In this document: positions 46,823 through 57,625 of the stretch, piece after piece
How the letters are laid out: every line of letters starts with the position of its first letter
How positions within the stretch are numbered: position 1 is the stretch's first letter
Source: Buttiauxella gaviniae ATCC 51604
GTDB lineage: Bacteria > Pseudomonadota > Gammaproteobacteria > Enterobacterales > Enterobacteriaceae
DNA length: 64,000 nt
Reading direction: 5' to 3'
Assembly (NCBI RefSeq): GCF_001654835.1
Contig: NZ_LXEP01000015.1
Coordinates: 1-64,000 of the forward strand
Position numbers and translations under genes: made by a program
The notes under the pieces: generated by a model
Told to the model about the DNA's origin: nothing
The model's database searches: none
What the model saw: only the letters and a program-made list of their open reading frames with translations

Positions 46823-49696
46823 TTACTGATATTCACTCATTGGCACACAAGAACAGAACAGATTGCGGTCGCCATATACATCATCCAGACGTTTCACAGT
46901 TGGCCAATATTTATTGCTATGGCCTACCGGGAACACCGCCAGTTCGCGGGTATATGCATGCGTCCAGTCAGCAACAATTTCGTCCTGCGTGTGCGGCGCG
47001 TTAACCAGCGGGTTATCTTCCAGCGGCCATTCACCACGCGCAACACGGTCGATTTCAGTGCGGATTGTCAGCATCGCATCGATAAAACGATCCAGTTCCA
47101 GTTTGCTTTCAGATTCCGTTGGCTCAACCATCAGCGTACCCGCAACCGGGAACGACATAGTCGGTGCATGGAAGCCGAAATCAATCAGGCGCTTGGCAAT
47201 ATCCAGCTCACTAATGCCGGTCTCTTCTTTCAGTGGGCGAATGTCGAGAATACATTCATGCGCCACATGGCCGCTGCGCCCGGTGTACAGAATCGGGAAT
47301 GCCGATTTCAGGCGAGTCGCAATATAGTTCGCATTCAGAATGGCGACCTGACTGGCCTTCTTCAGCCCCTGCGCACCCATCATGCGGATGTACATCCAGC
47401 TGATTGGCAAAATTGATGCGCTACCAAACGGCGCTGCGGAAACCGCACCCTGCTGGGTCAACATCTCTTCAATTTGCACCACGCTGTGGCCTGGTACGAA
47501 CGGAGCCAGGTGCGCTTTCACGCCAATTGGACCCATACCTGGGCCGCCACCACCGTGTGGAATGCAGAAGGTTTTGTGCAGGTTAAGGTGCGAAACATCC
47601 GCGCCGATATATCCCGGAGAAGTAATCCCCACCTGTGCGTTCATGTTTGCGCCATCCAGGTAAACCTGGCCGCCAAACTGATGAACGATCTGGCACACTT
47701 CGCGGATAGTCTCTTCATACACGCCGTGGGTGGATGGGTAAGTGACCATGATACAAGACAGCGCATCGCCCGCTTGTTCTGCTTTCAGACGCAGATCGTG
47801 CAGATCGATGTTGCCTTGTTTATCACAGGCCACCACCACCACTTCCATGCCCGCCATTTGCGCTGACGCCGGGTTAGTCCCGTGCGCAGAGCTTGGGATC
47901 AGGCACAGATTACGGCTGCCTTCATTGCGGCTTTCGTGGTAGCGACGAATCGCCAGCAGGCCCGCATATTCGCCCTGCGCACCTGAGTTTGGCTGCATGC
48001 AAAGCGCGTCGTAACCGGTCAGTTTCACCAGCCAGTCAGACAGCTGGGAAATCATCTGGTGATAACCTTCTGCCTGGTTTGCCGGGCAGAACGGATGCAA
48101 TTCTGAGAATTCAGGCCAGGTAATTGGGATCATCTCAGCGGCAGCATTCAGCTTCATGGTGCACGAACCTAGCGGGATCATCGCCTGGTTGAGCGCCAGA
48201 TCTTTGCGCTCAAGCGAATGCATATAACGCATCATTTCGGTTTCGCTGTGATAGCGATTAAACACCGGATGCGTCAGGAATTCGTCAGTACGCAGCATAC
48301 CCGTTGGGATCGACAGGCTATCGCCCGCTACGTTTTGGTCTAATTTGTCGATATCCAGGCCGTGGTTGTCACCCAGCAATACAGTGAACAACGCCTGCAC
48401 ATCTTCACGAGTGGTAGCTTCATCAAGCGTGATGCCAACTGCATTGAGAATGTCGCTACGCAGGTTGATTTCATTAGCTTCAGCACGCGCCAGAATCGCG
48501 CCTTTATCGGCCACTTCTACACACAGGGTATCGAACCAGTGTTTATGGCGCAGCACGAGGCCTTTTTGTTGCAAACCAGCCGCCAGAATATCGGCCAGGC
48601 GGTGGATGCGTCCAGCAATGCGTTTCAGGCCAGCCGGGCCGTGGAACACCGCATACAGGCTCGCGATGTTCGCCAGCAGAACCTGAGACGTGCAAATGTT
48701 GGAGTTGGCTTTCTCGCGGCGGATATGTTGCTCGCGAGTTTGCATCGCCATGCGCAGCGCAGTGCGGCCTGCCGCATCGCGGGAAACGCCGATAATGCGA
48801 CCTGGCATAGAACGTTTGAATTCGTCTCGTGCTGCAAAGAATGCAGCATGTGGGCCGCCGTAGCCCATTGGTACACCGAAACGCTGTGCGGAACCAAACA
48901 CGATGTCGGCACCTTGTTTGCCAGGCGCAGTCAGCAGAACCAGCGTCATAAAGTCAGCGGCAACACTCACGATGACTTTGCGTTGTTTCAGCTCAACAAT
49001 CAAAGCGCTGTAATCATGCACTTCGCCAGTAGTACCCACTTGTTGCAGCAGCACACCGAACACGTCCTGGTGATCCAGCACTTTCGCAGCGTCGTCAACA
49101 ATCACGTCAAAGCCAAAGGTTTCAGCACGGGTGCGCACCACATCCAGCGTTTGCGGGTGTACGTCAGCGGCAACAAAGAAGCGATTGGCGTTTTTCAGTT
49201 TGCTAACGCGCTTAGCCATAGCCATGGCTTCGGCTGCGGCGGTGGCTTCATCCAGCAAAGAAGCAGAGGCGATATCAAGACCCGTCAGGTCCAGCGTCAC
49301 TTGCTGGAAGTTAAGCAGTGCTTCAAGACGGCCTTGTGATACTTCAGGCTGATACGGCGTGTACGCGGTATACCAGCCTGGATTTTCCAGCATGTTACGT
49401 AGAATCACCGGGGGAGTTTGCACCGCGGTGTAGCCCATGCCGATATACGTTTTAAAACGTTTGTTGCGGCTGGCAATGGTCTTTAATTCAGCCAGGGCCG
49501 CGAATTCGGTTGCAGCCTCACCCACCTGTGGTGGCTCGGCAAGCTGGATATCAGCCGGAACGATTGAAGCAATCAGCTCGTTTAACGAACGAGCGCCCAC
49601 CGCCTCCAGCATTTCGTGTTGCTGCTGTGCGTCTGGTCCAATGTGACGGTCGATAAACGCTTCGTGATTTTCAAGCTGACGTAAAGACTGGGTCAT
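46823..49696 (-). CDS. gcvP: glycine dehydrogenase (decarboxylating), P protein
   Basis: The 957-residue PLP enzyme decarboxylates glycine and passes the aminomethyl group to GcvH lipoate. The PLP-Lys is in [19 protein letters not shown], and a glycine-rich loop is also present. The start [14 protein letters not shown] matches E. coli GcvP; an ATG seven codons upstream is less likely. It is the last gene of gcvT-gcvH-gcvP, separated from gcvH by an ERIC-type repeat. Confidence 0.97.
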   Translation of the reverse strand: MTQSLRQLENHEAFIDRHIGPDAQQQHEMLEAVGARSLNELIASIVPADIQLAEPPQVGEAATEFAALAELKTIASRNKRFKTYIGMGYTAVQTPPVILRNMLENPGWYTAYTPYQPEVSQGRLEALLNFQQVTLDLTGLDIASASLLDEATAAAEAMAMAKRVSKLKNANRFFVAADVHPQTLDVVRTRAETFGFDVIVDDAAKVLDHQDVFGVLLQQVGTTGEVHDYSALIVELKQRKVIVSVAADFMTLVLLTAPGKQGADIVFGSAQRFGVPMGYGGPHAAFFAARDEFKRSMPGRIIGVSRDAAGRTALRMAMQTREQHIRREKANSNICTSQVLLANIASLYAVFHGPAGLKRIAGRIHRLADILAAGLQQKGLVLRHKHWFDTLCVEVADKGAILARAEANEINLRSDILNAVGITLDEATTREDVQALFTVLLGDNHGLDIDKLDQNVAGDSLSIPTGMLRTDEFLTHPVFNRYHSETEMMRYMHSLERKDLALNQAMIPLGSCTMKLNAAAEMIPITWPEFSELHPFCPANQAEGYHQMISQLSDWLVKLTGYDALCMQPNSGAQGEYAGLLAIRRYHESRNEGSRNLCLIPSSAHGTNPASAQMAGMEVVVVACDKQGNIDLHDLRLKAEQAGDALSCIMVTYPSTHGVYEETIREVCQIVHQFGGQVYLDGANMNAQVGITSPGYIGADVSHLNLHKTFCIPHGGGGPGMGPIGVKAHLAPFVPGHSVVQIEEMLTQQGAVSAAPFGSASILPISWMYIRMMGAQGLKKASQVAILNANYIATRLKSAFPILYTGRSGHVAHECILDIRPLKEETGISELDIAKRLIDFGFHAPTMSFPVAGTLMVEPTESESKLELDRFIDAMLTIRTEIDRVARGEWPLEDNPLVNAPHTQDEIVADWTHAYTRELAVFPVGHSNKYWPTVKRLDDVYGDRNLFCSCVPMSEYQ

Positions 49697-49799
49697 GAGC
49701 GGTGATTCCTGAAACATGTGGGGCTTTAGCGGTGGATGGCACTACGTTTATCCACCCTACAAAACCGGGCTGGTACAGCTCACCCGAATAATTCCGATT

Positions 49800-49914
49800 C
49801 CCAAAATCATTTGTGTTGCTGCCAGGCGGCAAGTGAAAACATCCCCAGGAGCGTACATAAGTACGTGACTGGGGTGTTTGAGCTACGCCAACACCCCAGC
49901 AACACGAAGGATGA
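49800..49914. repeat. ERIC-type repeat between gcvH and gcvP
   Basis: The ERIC core is seen as ATCCCCAGGAGCGTACATAA followed by GTACGTGACTGGGG. The ends have diverged. Confidence 0.7.
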
Positions 49915-49921
49915 AGGGAAT

Positions 49922-50311
49922 TTACTCGTCTTCTAGCAGCGCTTCGTACGCAGTCGCATCCAGCAAACCGTCCAGTTCGGACTCGTCGCTGGCTTTGATC
50001 TTAAAGATCCAACCTGCCGCGTATGGCTCGCTGTTGATAAGCTCGGGCGCATCGCTGAGTGCATCGTTTACAGCGATGATTTCACCGCTGATTGGCGCGT
50101 AAATATCAGAAGCCGCTTTGACAGATTCGGCAACGGCGCAATCATCACCGGTGCTCACTGTTGCGCCCACTTCTGGCAGGTCGACAAACACCATATCGCC
50201 CAGCAGCTCTTGCGCGTGTTCAGTGATACCAACGGTGTAAGTACCATCAGCTTCTTTACGCAGCCATTCGTGTTCTTTGCTGTATTTCAATTCGTTAGGA
50301 ACATTGCTCAT
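49922..50311 (-). CDS. gcvH: glycine cleavage system H protein
   Basis: The 129-residue lipoyl carrier has its lipoylation lysine in the [13 protein letters not shown] motif. The start [16 protein letters not shown] follows GGAG and equals the E. coli start; the longer frame overlapping gcvT is rejected. It shuttles the aminomethyl group between GcvP and GcvT. Confidence 0.97.
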   Translation of the reverse strand: MSNVPNELKYSKEHEWLRKEADGTYTVGITEHAQELLGDMVFVDLPEVGATVSTGDDCAVAESVKAASDIYAPISGEIIAVNDALSDAPELINSEPYAAGWIFKIKASDESELDGLLDATAYEALLEDE

Positions 50312-50333
50312 TGTTTTTCTCCTGATTTCAAAT

Positions 50334-51431
50334 TCACTGCGCGACAGCTTTACCGCCGCGAACAAAAATAGGTTTCGTCACTTTAACGGGCATTTCACGG
50401 TTACGGATTTGCACAATGGCGGTTTCGCCGATACCTGCCGGAACACGCGCCAGCGCAATGCTGTAACCTAACGTCGGCGAGAAGGTCCCGCTGGTGATGA
50501 CGCCTTCGCAGATGTTGCCTAATTCATCAGTAAAGCGAACAGGCAGCTCATTACGTAATACGCCTTTCTCGGTCATGATCAAACCCACGAGCTGATCGGT
50601 GCCTTTCTCACGCTGGCTCTCCAGGGCTTCACGACCAATAAAATCACGGTCTTCCGGTTGCCAGGCGATAGTCCAACCCATATTGGCAGCCAGTGGAGAA
50701 ACACTCTCGTCCATTTCCTGGCTATACAGGTTCATACCGGATTCCAGACGCAGCGTGTCACGCGCGCCAAGCCCGCAAGGTTTCACGCCAATCTCGACCA
50801 GCTGCGCCCAAAATTCGGCAGCTTTTTCGTTTGGCATCGCAATTTCGTAGCCCGCTTCACCGGTATAACCGGTGGTCGCAATAAACAGATCACCCGCTTG
50901 AACACCGAAGAATGGCTTCATACCAGCAACCGCTTGGCGTTGCTCTTCGGTAAACAGCTGCGCGGCTTTTGCCTGAGCGTTTGGGCCTTGTACGGCAATC
51001 AGCGACAAGTCATCACGCACGGTAACGGAGACAGAGAACGGTTCGGCGTGTTGGTTAATCCAGGCCAAATCTTTTTCACGGGTGGCAGAGTTCACCACCA
51101 GGCGGAAGAAGTCTTCGGTCTGGAAATAGATAATCAGGTCATCGATAACACCGCCGGAGGCATTAAGCATGGCGGTGTAGAGGGCTTTACCCGGTTGGGT
51201 GAGTTTGGCTACGTCATTGGCGACGAGATAACGCAAGAATTCGCGGGTACGGCTGCCTTTCAGGTCAACGATGGTCATGTGGGAGACATCAAACATACCG
51301 GCATCGTTGCGCACTGCATGGTGCTCATCAATCTGCGAGCCATAATGCAATGGCATCATCCAGCCGTGGAAGTCCACCATGCGCGCACCGCAGAGATTGT
51401 GCTGTTCAAACAAAGGGGTCTTTTGAGTCAT
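50334..51431 (-). CDS. gcvT: aminomethyltransferase, glycine cleavage T protein
   Basis: The 365-residue folate enzyme transfers the methylene unit to tetrahydrofolate. Conserved parts are [32 protein letters not shown] and [11 protein letters not shown]. The start [18 protein letters not shown] is preceded by GAGGAAAAA; an upstream in-frame ATG adds six residues. It is the first gene of the operon, with a PurR-type box upstream. Confidence 0.97.
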   Translation of the reverse strand: MTQKTPLFEQHNLCGARMVDFHGWMMPLHYGSQIDEHHAVRNDAGMFDVSHMTIVDLKGSRTREFLRYLVANDVAKLTQPGKALYTAMLNASGGVIDDLIIYFQTEDFFRLVVNSATREKDLAWINQHAEPFSVSVTVRDDLSLIAVQGPNAQAKAAQLFTEEQRQAVAGMKPFFGVQAGDLFIATTGYTGEAGYEIAMPNEKAAEFWAQLVEIGVKPCGLGARDTLRLESGMNLYSQEMDESVSPLAANMGWTIAWQPEDRDFIGREALESQREKGTDQLVGLIMTEKGVLRNELPVRFTDELGNICEGVITSGTFSPTLGYSIALARVPAGIGETAIVQIRNREMPVKVTKPIFVRGGKAVAQ

Positions 51432-51520
51432 TTTTTCCTCTTTAACCATCTGGTTGAAAAGCGCATTTCGCTTTTCTTTTCTTCAGACGAAACCCAGCAC
51501 CGCCTTCGATCCCGAGGGCG

Positions 51521-51536
51521 ACGCAAACGTTACCTT
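51521..51536. promoter_or_regulatory. PurR-like operator of the gcv operon
   Basis: ACGCAAACGTTACCTT matches the PurR box (ACGCAAACGTTTTCGT) in 13 of 16 positions, about 90 bp before gcvT. PurR repression of gcvTHP is established in E. coli. Confidence 0.65.
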
Positions 51537-51836
51537 TTGTCTGAAGTTACCACTGAATGGGGGAGTAAACCATAAGGCTAAAACCGTTATAGCATTAGCT
51601 TATGACCAAAATAGAAGGCGCAGCATGCAGAGTATTCGACTGGAAAAATGCGAGACGCTACGCATAAATAAGAAGTGTTTAAGTCAGAATTTAGCGTTAG
51701 CTAACATTTACGACCATTTCAGAAACAAATTCACTACAACGCCAAAAACGTGGGATGAGAAAAAGTAATCCGAAATAACAGGTGAGATTAGAATTTTTCA
51801 AATGAGAGAAGGTGATCGTTATCACACCGAATGCTC

Positions 51837-51951
51837 TAAATAATTCGAGCTGCAGCAAGGCGGCCAACTTGGCTATCCCCGGAAGCTTACTAAAGTAAGT
51901 GACTGGGGTAACTGAGTGCAGACAACGCCGTTGCAGCTTGAAGTATGACGA
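51837..51951. repeat. ERIC element downstream of ubiI
   Basis: ATAATTCGAGCTGCAGCAAG at one end and GTTGCAGCTTGAAGTATGAC at the other, with the core TAAAGTAAGTGACTGGGGT, define a nearly complete ERIC. Confidence 0.85.
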
Positions 51952-51955
51952 ACAT

Positions 51956-53158
51956 TTATCTTAACCAGTCTGGAAGATCGTGTAGACCCATCGCCTGACG
52001 AACTAATTGCGGTTTCACGCCTGGAAGGGTATCGGCCAGTTTCAGGCCAATATCGCGCAGCAGTTTCTTCGCCGGATTGCTTCCGGCAAACAAATCACGG
52101 AAGCCCTGCATGCTAGCAAGCATCATTGCCGCACTGTGCTTACGGCTGCGCTCGTAGCGGCGTAAATACATATGCTGCCCGATGTCTTTGCCCTGGCGAT
52201 GCAGACGACGCACTTCATCAATCAGTTCAGCGGCGTCCATAAAGCCCAGGTTCACGCCCTGTCCGGCAAGCGGATGGATAGTGTGTGCCGCATCGCCAAC
52301 CAATGCCAGACGGTGGGCGGCAAAATTGCGGGCATAGCGGCCAGTCAGCGGGAAAACCTGACGCTCACTTGCAACGCTGCACAAACCCAGGCGCATATTG
52401 AAGGCCACGCTGAGCGCCTGGTTAAATTCTTCGGCTGTCGCCTGCTGCAAACGCTCTGCTTCAAGCGGCGGTAATGACCAGACAATGGAGCACAAATGCG
52501 GGTCGCTTAATGGCAAGAAAGCCAGGATCCCGTCGCCATGAAACACCTGGCGAGCCACCGCTTGATGGGGTTCAGCGGTGCGAATAGTTGCCACCAGCGC
52601 ATGGTGTTTATAATCCCAAAAAGTGAGCGGGATATCGGCCTGGTTGCGCAGCCAGGAGTTGGCACCATCAGCCCCGACGACCAGCCGTGCGGTCAGCATG
52701 GCACCATCTTTAAGGGTAATGAATGCTTCGTTTTCGCCCCAGGCAACTTGCTGCAATTCAACCGGGGACATCAAAGTGATATCACTGCACTGTTCGGCGC
52801 GTTGCCACAATGCATGGTGAATCACCGCATTTTCGATAATGTGGCCAAGATGGCTGAAACCAAAGGATTTATCATCAAACGCGATATGCCCGAAGCTGTC
52901 TTGATCCCACACTTCCATGCCGTGATAGCAACTGGCACGCTGGGAAATAATTTTCGGCCAGGCGCCAAGGTGAGTCAGCAGTTTTTCGCTGGCGGCATTG
53001 ATGGCCGAAACGCGCAAAGCGGGTGCAGATTCAGGTACCAGCGGCTGTGGGAGATGGTTCTCCAGCACCGCAACACGCAAGCCACTGCCTTGCAGACCAC
53101 AGGCAACCGCCAGTCCAACCATGCCACCACCAACAATCGCCACATCAACGCTTTGCAA
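51956..53158 (-). CDS. ubiI: 2-octaprenylphenol 6-hydroxylase UbiI (VisC)
   Basis: The 400-residue FAD monooxygenase performs the C5 hydroxylation in ubiquinone synthesis. Visible motifs are the Rossmann GGGMVGLAVACGLQ, DG in VVGADGANSWLR and the second FAD motif LVGDAAHTIHPLAGQGVNLG. The start is TTG, preceded by AAGGAGAG and matching the E. coli N terminus MQSVDVAIVGGGMVG. It lies 24 bp after ubiH. Confidence 0.95.
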   Translation of the reverse strand: MQSVDVAIVGGGMVGLAVACGLQGSGLRVAVLENHLPQPLVPESAPALRVSAINAASEKLLTHLGAWPKIISQRASCYHGMEVWDQDSFGHIAFDDKSFGFSHLGHIIENAVIHHALWQRAEQCSDITLMSPVELQQVAWGENEAFITLKDGAMLTARLVVGADGANSWLRNQADIPLTFWDYKHHALVATIRTAEPHQAVARQVFHGDGILAFLPLSDPHLCSIVWSLPPLEAERLQQATAEEFNQALSVAFNMRLGLCSVASERQVFPLTGRYARNFAAHRLALVGDAAHTIHPLAGQGVNLGFMDAAELIDEVRRLHRQGKDIGQHMYLRRYERSRKHSAAMMLASMQGFRDLFAGSNPAKKLLRDIGLKLADTLPGVKPQLVRQAMGLHDLPDWLR

Positions 53159-53182
53159 ATTGACTCTCCTTAAAAACCTGTT

Positions 53183-54361
53183 TTAACGTGCAACCAAACC
53201 GAGGGTACGCATAGCCAGCAAATCACGTGCCGGAGTAAAATGTTCCATCGCCATCAGCCCGAGATTGCGCCCCACGACAAGCGGAGCCCAATGGTTAGCA
53301 AACAGCTGCACCAGGCCATCGGTCACACCAATGGTGGCAATTTTGTCTTCATGGCGGCGCTGCTGATATTCAGCCAAAACGCCATAGCCGCCAATATCCT
53401 GAGATGCTTCATGTGCCACCGCCAGGTTTTCAGCCAGCGACATCACATCGCGCAAACCCAGGTTAAAGCCCTGCCCGGCAATCGGATGCAGCGTTTGCGC
53501 AGCATTGCCCACCAGCACAACACGGTGAGAAACCGACTGCGTGGCCGTGGTTAATACCAGAGGATATTGCGCACGCGCACCTGCATGGGTGATGCGCCCA
53601 AGCCGCCAGCCAAATGCGCGTTGCAGTTCATTGCAGAACCGCTCGTCATCCCACTGCGCAATGCCAGCCTGAGCCGCCAGAGGATGGCACCAGACCAGCG
53701 AACAGCGCCCATCAGACATCGGTAACATTGCCAGCGGCCCATGCTCGGTAAAACGCTCAAAAGCACGACCATTATGGGGCTGCGATGTGGTGATGTTGGC
53801 AATAACCGCCACTTGCTGATAAGCCTGCTGCTGCCAGGTCATGCCACACTGCGCACCAAGCTGGGAGCGAGAACCATCTGCAGCCACCAACAATTGGCCT
53901 TCAATGCATTCGCCATTATCGAGCTTAACGCTCACTTTATCGGTTTCACGAGTAAAGGACGCGACACGCTGCGGGCAATGCAACGTCACGCCAGGCGCTT
54001 TGCGTAACAACGCAAATAACCGCAGCCCAACATCATGCAGTTCGACCACTTGCCCCAGTGCAGGAATCTGATAATCCTGCGCTTCCAGCGTAACAAAACC
54101 GGCATGCCCGCGATCGCTGACATGAACAGTTGTAATCGCCGTCGCGCAGTCCTGAATGGCAGGCCACACCCCGATGCGTGTTAATTGCTGGCACGTCCCT
54201 TGCGCAATGGCGATGGCTCGCGCATCAAAACCAGGATGCGCCGCACAGTTAGGTGCTGCCGCTTCAATCAGATGAACCGGCAACTTTCCGTGGGTCAAAT
54301 GCGATATAGCTAGCGCGAGCGTCGCACCCGCCATACCGCCACCGACAATAATCACGCTCAT
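53183..54361 (-). CDS. ubiH: 2-octaprenyl-6-methoxyphenol hydroxylase UbiH
   Basis: The 392-residue FAD monooxygenase acts at C1 of the ubiquinone ring. Motifs are VGGGMAGATLALAI, VAADGSRSQLG and LVGNAAQTLHPIAGQGFNLG; the usual GD is GN here, as in E. coli UbiH. Its start overlaps the pepP stop by 4 bp. It forms the operon ygfB-pepP-ubiH-ubiI. Confidence 0.95.
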   Translation of the reverse strand: MSVIIVGGGMAGATLALAISHLTHGKLPVHLIEAAAPNCAAHPGFDARAIAIAQGTCQQLTRIGVWPAIQDCATAITTVHVSDRGHAGFVTLEAQDYQIPALGQVVELHDVGLRLFALLRKAPGVTLHCPQRVASFTRETDKVSVKLDNGECIEGQLLVAADGSRSQLGAQCGMTWQQQAYQQVAVIANITTSQPHNGRAFERFTEHGPLAMLPMSDGRCSLVWCHPLAAQAGIAQWDDERFCNELQRAFGWRLGRITHAGARAQYPLVLTTATQSVSHRVVLVGNAAQTLHPIAGQGFNLGLRDVMSLAENLAVAHEASQDIGGYGVLAEYQQRRHEDKIATIGVTDGLVQLFANHWAPLVVGRNLGLMAMEHFTPARDLLAMRTLGLVAR

Positions 54362-55677
54362 GAGTGCCGTGCCGCCGCCATTAACGCTTCAATGTCATCC
54401 GCCGATTTCACCACGCTTGCCGTCAGGTTTTCGTTACCGTCAGCGGTGATGAGAATATCGTCTTCGATACGAATACCGATACCACGGTACTCAGCGGGCA
54501 CATCGGCATCTGGCGCAATATACAAACCAGGTTCAACGGTAATCACCATGCCAGGTTCAAGCAAGCGTGAGCGGTCTTTACCGTAATGACCGACGTCATG
54601 CACATCCAGTCCCAGCCAATGGCTCAGGCCATGCATAAAGAATGGACGATGGGCGTTATCAGTAATCAGCTGGTCAACATCGCCTTTGAGAATCCCAAGG
54701 TTGACCAGGCCGTTAACCATAATGCGTACCACCTGCGTGGTGACTTCTTGCATTGAGGTGCCCGGGCGGTAGAGCTGGAGAGCGGTTTCCAGTGACTCAA
54801 GAACGATGTCGTAAATCGCCCGTTGAGGTGCGCTAAATTTACCGTTCACCGGGAAGGTGCGGGTAATGTCACCGGCATAACCTTTGTATTCGCAACCGGC
54901 GTCGATCAGCACCAAATCGCCATCACGCATTTGGCTTTCATTTTCGGTGTAATGCAAAATGCAGCCGTTTTCGCCGCTGCCAACAATGGTGTTGTAAGAC
55001 GGGAAGCGCGCACCGTGGCGGTTAAATTCGTGAAGAATTTCGCCTTCGAGCTGGTATTCAAACATCCCCGGACGGCATTTTTCCATCGCACGGGTGTGCC
55101 CGAGTGCCGTGATTTCCCCGGCGCGGCGCATGGCGACTATCTCTTCTTCCGACTTAAACAGGCGCTGCTCGTGAACCCACGGACGCCAGTCGGTCAATGT
55201 CGCGGGGGCGGCAAGATTCTGGCGCGAGCCACGGCGCAGTATATCAAGGGCGGCAAAAACGATGGTGTCAGCGTAAGCGTGTTCGCCCTGCGCGTGATAG
55301 ACAACATCGAGACCATTGAGCAACTGCTGCAGTTGCTCATCAATTTCGGAAAATGCCAGCGCACGGTCAACGCCCAGTTTCTCGGGTGCCGCTTCCTGGC
55401 CAAGGCGACGCCCAAACCAAATTTCTGCGGTTTTATCGCGCAGGCGATTGAACAGCACGCTGTGATTATGGGTTTCGTCGCTTTTAATCAGCACCAATAC
55501 CGCTTCCGGTTCATTGAAACCCGTGAAGTACCAGAAATCGCTATTCTGGCGATACGGGTACTCACTGTCGGCACTGCGTGTTACCTCGGGAGCGGCAAAG
55601 ATGAGCGCGGCGCTTGCCGGTACCATTTTGGCTAACAACGCCTGACGGCGCCGGAGAAATTCGTGCTGATTCATCAC
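54358..55677 (-). CDS. pepP: Xaa-Pro aminopeptidase P
   Basis: The 439-residue M24 metallopeptidase removes N-terminal residues before proline. Mn-binding residues are visible in VLIDAGCEYKGYAGDITRTF (two Asp), GLSHWLGLDVHDVG (His), VEPGLY (Glu) and RIEDDI (Glu). It resembles the E. coli enzyme throughout but is two residues shorter at the N terminus; the second ATG is an alternative start. It overlaps ubiH by 4 bp. Confidence 0.95.
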   Translation of the reverse strand: MMNQHEFLRRRQALLAKMVPASAALIFAAPEVTRSADSEYPYRQNSDFWYFTGFNEPEAVLVLIKSDETHNHSVLFNRLRDKTAEIWFGRRLGQEAAPEKLGVDRALAFSEIDEQLQQLLNGLDVVYHAQGEHAYADTIVFAALDILRRGSRQNLAAPATLTDWRPWVHEQRLFKSEEEIVAMRRAGEITALGHTRAMEKCRPGMFEYQLEGEILHEFNRHGARFPSYNTIVGSGENGCILHYTENESQMRDGDLVLIDAGCEYKGYAGDITRTFPVNGKFSAPQRAIYDIVLESLETALQLYRPGTSMQEVTTQVVRIMVNGLVNLGILKGDVDQLITDNAHRPFFMHGLSHWLGLDVHDVGHYGKDRSRLLEPGMVITVEPGLYIAPDADVPAEYRGIGIRIEDDILITADGNENLTASVVKSADDIEALMAAARHS

Positions 55678-55698
55678 ACCTCCTGAAGCTAATAATGA

Positions 55699-56277
55699 TT
55701 AATGCAGAGTGGGTTTTTGCACTTCTGGCGCGGTCGGAACCTGGCGCGTGAAGGTGTCGTGGCACAACAATGCCGCAACGCGCACATACTCGATAATCTC
55801 TTCGAGTGACATTTCCAACTCTTCTTGATCTTCATCCTCGTCGTAGCCCAATTGCGCAATGTTGCGCAGATCGTCGATAGCTTCCCCGGTTTCGCCGGTG
55901 ACTTTATCGAGCTTAGGCTGCGTTACGCCAAGGCCCAGCAGGAAGTGGTTTACCCAACCCGCCAGTTCGTCGGCACGCTGGAATACGGTAACGTCGTCGC
56001 CATCGGGCAGGTAAAGCTGGAACAGGAAACCGTCATCTTCCAGCGAATCGCTCGTTGCACCGTGCATCTGGCGCAATGTGTCGGCAAGGTTTTGACCAAA
56101 GGCCAGCCCTTCGTTTGTCAGGTCGTGTAGCTGTGGCTGCCAGCTGGTATCTTTGTTGCCACCGCACAGCATACCGCTAATCAAGCCGTGCATTTCAGAG
56201 GCCGTCAGGCCCACACCTTGTTGGTTCAATAGTTGGCCGACTAAGTCGTAGTCAGGCATAGTGTTCTGTATAGACAT
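55699..56277 (-). CDS. ygfB: UPF0149 family protein YgfB
   Basis: The 192-residue acidic protein has no known enzymatic role. Conserved features are [32 protein letters not shown] and the C-terminal [20 protein letters not shown]. In Pseudomonas a homologue affects beta-lactam resistance. I set the start at [12 protein letters not shown], as in E. coli; the open frame adds 11 residues. It is divergent from zapA. Confidence 0.92.
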   Translation of the reverse strand: MSIQNTMPDYDLVGQLLNQQGVGLTASEMHGLISGMLCGGNKDTSWQPQLHDLTNEGLAFGQNLADTLRQMHGATSDSLEDDGFLFQLYLPDGDDVTVFQRADELAGWVNHFLLGLGVTQPKLDKVTGETGEAIDDLRNIAQLGYDEDEDQEELEMSLEEIIEYVRVAALLCHDTFTRQVPTAPEVQKPTLH

Positions 56278-56445
56278 GCGCATTCGCCATCGTTGGCAGG
56301 GATAGTTCATGTTATGCTACCACCAGGGACCCCAAGGCACCAGAAAAGGGCTTGTATCTTCATTTCGGGATAGCTATAGTGACGCCCCTTTCGTAGCCTG
56401 GCACAGGTTAGCGAGAGGCAGGCGAGTTAACAGCAGGAAGGTGGC

Positions 56446-56775
56446 ATGTCTGCACAACCAGTCGATATCCAAATTTTCGGTCGTTCATTGCGCGTGAATT
56501 GTCCGCCTGAACAACAGGATGCACTGAATCTTGCAGCCGAAGAGCTTAATCAGCGGTTGCAAGATTTAAAAGTTCGCACTAGAGTCACAAATACTGAGCA
56601 GTTAGTTTTCATCGCAGCACTGAACATTTGCTACGAACTGGCTCAGGAAAAATCGAAAACCCGCGACTACGCTTCCAATATGGAAGAACGTATTCGGATG
56701 TTACAGCAGACCATCGAACAAGCGTTGCTTGAGCAAGGTCGCATAACAGAAAGACAGGGTCCAAATTTTGAATAA
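56446..56775 (+). CDS. zapA: cell division protein ZapA
   Basis: The 109-residue FtsZ-ring bundling factor has an N-terminal alpha/beta head ([18 protein letters not shown]) and a C-terminal coiled coil. Length and sequence match E. coli ZapA. GGAAGG precedes the ATG. The 6S RNA gene begins 41 bp downstream, the standard zapA-ssrS-fau arrangement. Confidence 0.96.
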   Translation: MSAQPVDIQIFGRSLRVNCPPEQQDALNLAAEELNQRLQDLKVRTRVTNTEQLVFIAALNICYELAQEKSKTRDYASNMEERIRMLQQTIEQALLEQGRITERQGPNFE

Positions 56776-56816
56776 CACTTCACAGTTACCTATGGTAGAG
56801 TGACTTTGAAGACCAA

Positions 56817-57000
56817 ATTTCTCTGAGATGTTTGCATGCGGGCCAGTCCCCTGAGCCGATATTTCATACCACAAGAGTGTGGTGATCCAGATTCTGTGAG
56901 CATGCTCGGTCCGTCCGAGAAGCCTGATGATTCTGACGCTGCACTCACCTTGAACCAAGGGTTCAAGGGTTACAGCCTGCGGCGGCATCTCGGAGATTCC
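56817..57000 (+). ncRNA. ssrS: 6S RNA
   Basis: A sequence of about 184 nt starts ATTTCTCTGAGATGTTTGCA and ends with the complementary GGCATCTCGGAGATTCC. It preserves the conserved GGGCCAGTCCCCTGAGCCGA and CATGCTCGGTCCGTCCGAG segments of the E. coli RNA. The middle region is diverged but keeps the open-bubble structure that mimics a promoter and sequesters sigma-70 RNA polymerase in stationary phase. It is followed by fau. Confidence 0.97.
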
Positions 57001-57026
57001 CTCTTTCTACCAAATTAGTCATCACC

Positions 57027-57623
57027 ATGACGAAAATTCAGCTAATCCCATCGCTTCGCTCAGAAATCCGACAACACATTCGGCAACGACGCCGTGCACT
57101 CACGCCAACTGAACAACACCATTTTGCTGAACTTGCCGCTGTGCGCATGCTTGCTTATGAGCCCATTGCGAAAGCTGCGACGGTCGCGGTGTTTTTGTCG
57201 TTTGACGGTGAGCTGGATACCACGCCACTGATACGCGCCTTATGGCTCGCGGGAAAAACCGTTTACCTGCCCGTCCTGCATCCCTTTAGTAAAGGCAATT
57301 TGCTGTTCCTGCGTTATGCCGAGGATAGCCATCTGGTGATGAATCGTCTGAAAATCCTTGAGCCTAAACTTAATGTGCGTGACGTGCTGCCGCTAGATAA
57401 ACTGGATGTGCTGATTACGCCGCTGGTCGCGTTCGACGAACAAGGGCAGAGGCTGGGAATGGGTGGCGGCTTTTACGACCGTACGTTGCAGAACTGGCAG
57501 CACCATGGCTTGTGGCCGGTTGGGCTGGCACACGATTGCCAGCACGTTCCGGCGTTACCTGCGCAAGAGTGGGATATCCCGCTGCCTGCGGTGGTCACGC
57601 CATCGTGTATCTGGCAGTGGTAA
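57027..57623 (+). CDS. fau: 5-formyltetrahydrofolate cyclo-ligase family protein (YgfA)
   Basis: The 198-residue enzyme converts 5-formyl-THF to methenyl-THF using ATP. Signature pieces are RQRRRALTP, FLSFDGELDTTPLI, LITPLVAFDEQGQRLGMGGG and FYDRTLQ. An ATG start gives 16 residues more than E. coli YgfA. The gene is expressed from the ssrS transcript in E. coli and is tied to stress tolerance and persistence. Confidence 0.94.
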   Translation: MTKIQLIPSLRSEIRQHIRQRRRALTPTEQHHFAELAAVRMLAYEPIAKAATVAVFLSFDGELDTTPLIRALWLAGKTVYLPVLHPFSKGNLLFLRYAEDSHLVMNRLKILEPKLNVRDVLPLDKLDVLITPLVAFDEQGQRLGMGGGFYDRTLQNWQHHGLWPVGLAHDCQHVPALPAQEWDIPLPAVVTPSCIWQW

Positions 57624-57625
57624 AC

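Larger units (their letters stand above)
51432..51955. promoter_or_regulatory. regulatory region between gcvT and ubiI
   Basis: About 520 bp without a convincing gene, holding the gcvTHP promoter and leader. An inverted repeat, CTTCAGACGAAA (51481) and TTTTGTCTGAAG (51535), encloses most of a PurR-like box in the leader. An ERIC copy fills the left side of ubiI. I saw no glycine-riboswitch signature. Confidence 0.5.

Noticed and set aside
48362-49339. 325-codon plus-strand frame
   Set aside because: It is antisense to gcvP; length comes from codon bias of the real gene.
51432-51955. Glycine riboswitch upstream of gcvT
   Set aside because: I could not find the tandem aptamer signatures. Enterobacteria regulate this operon through GcvA, PurR and Lrp, and a PurR box is present.
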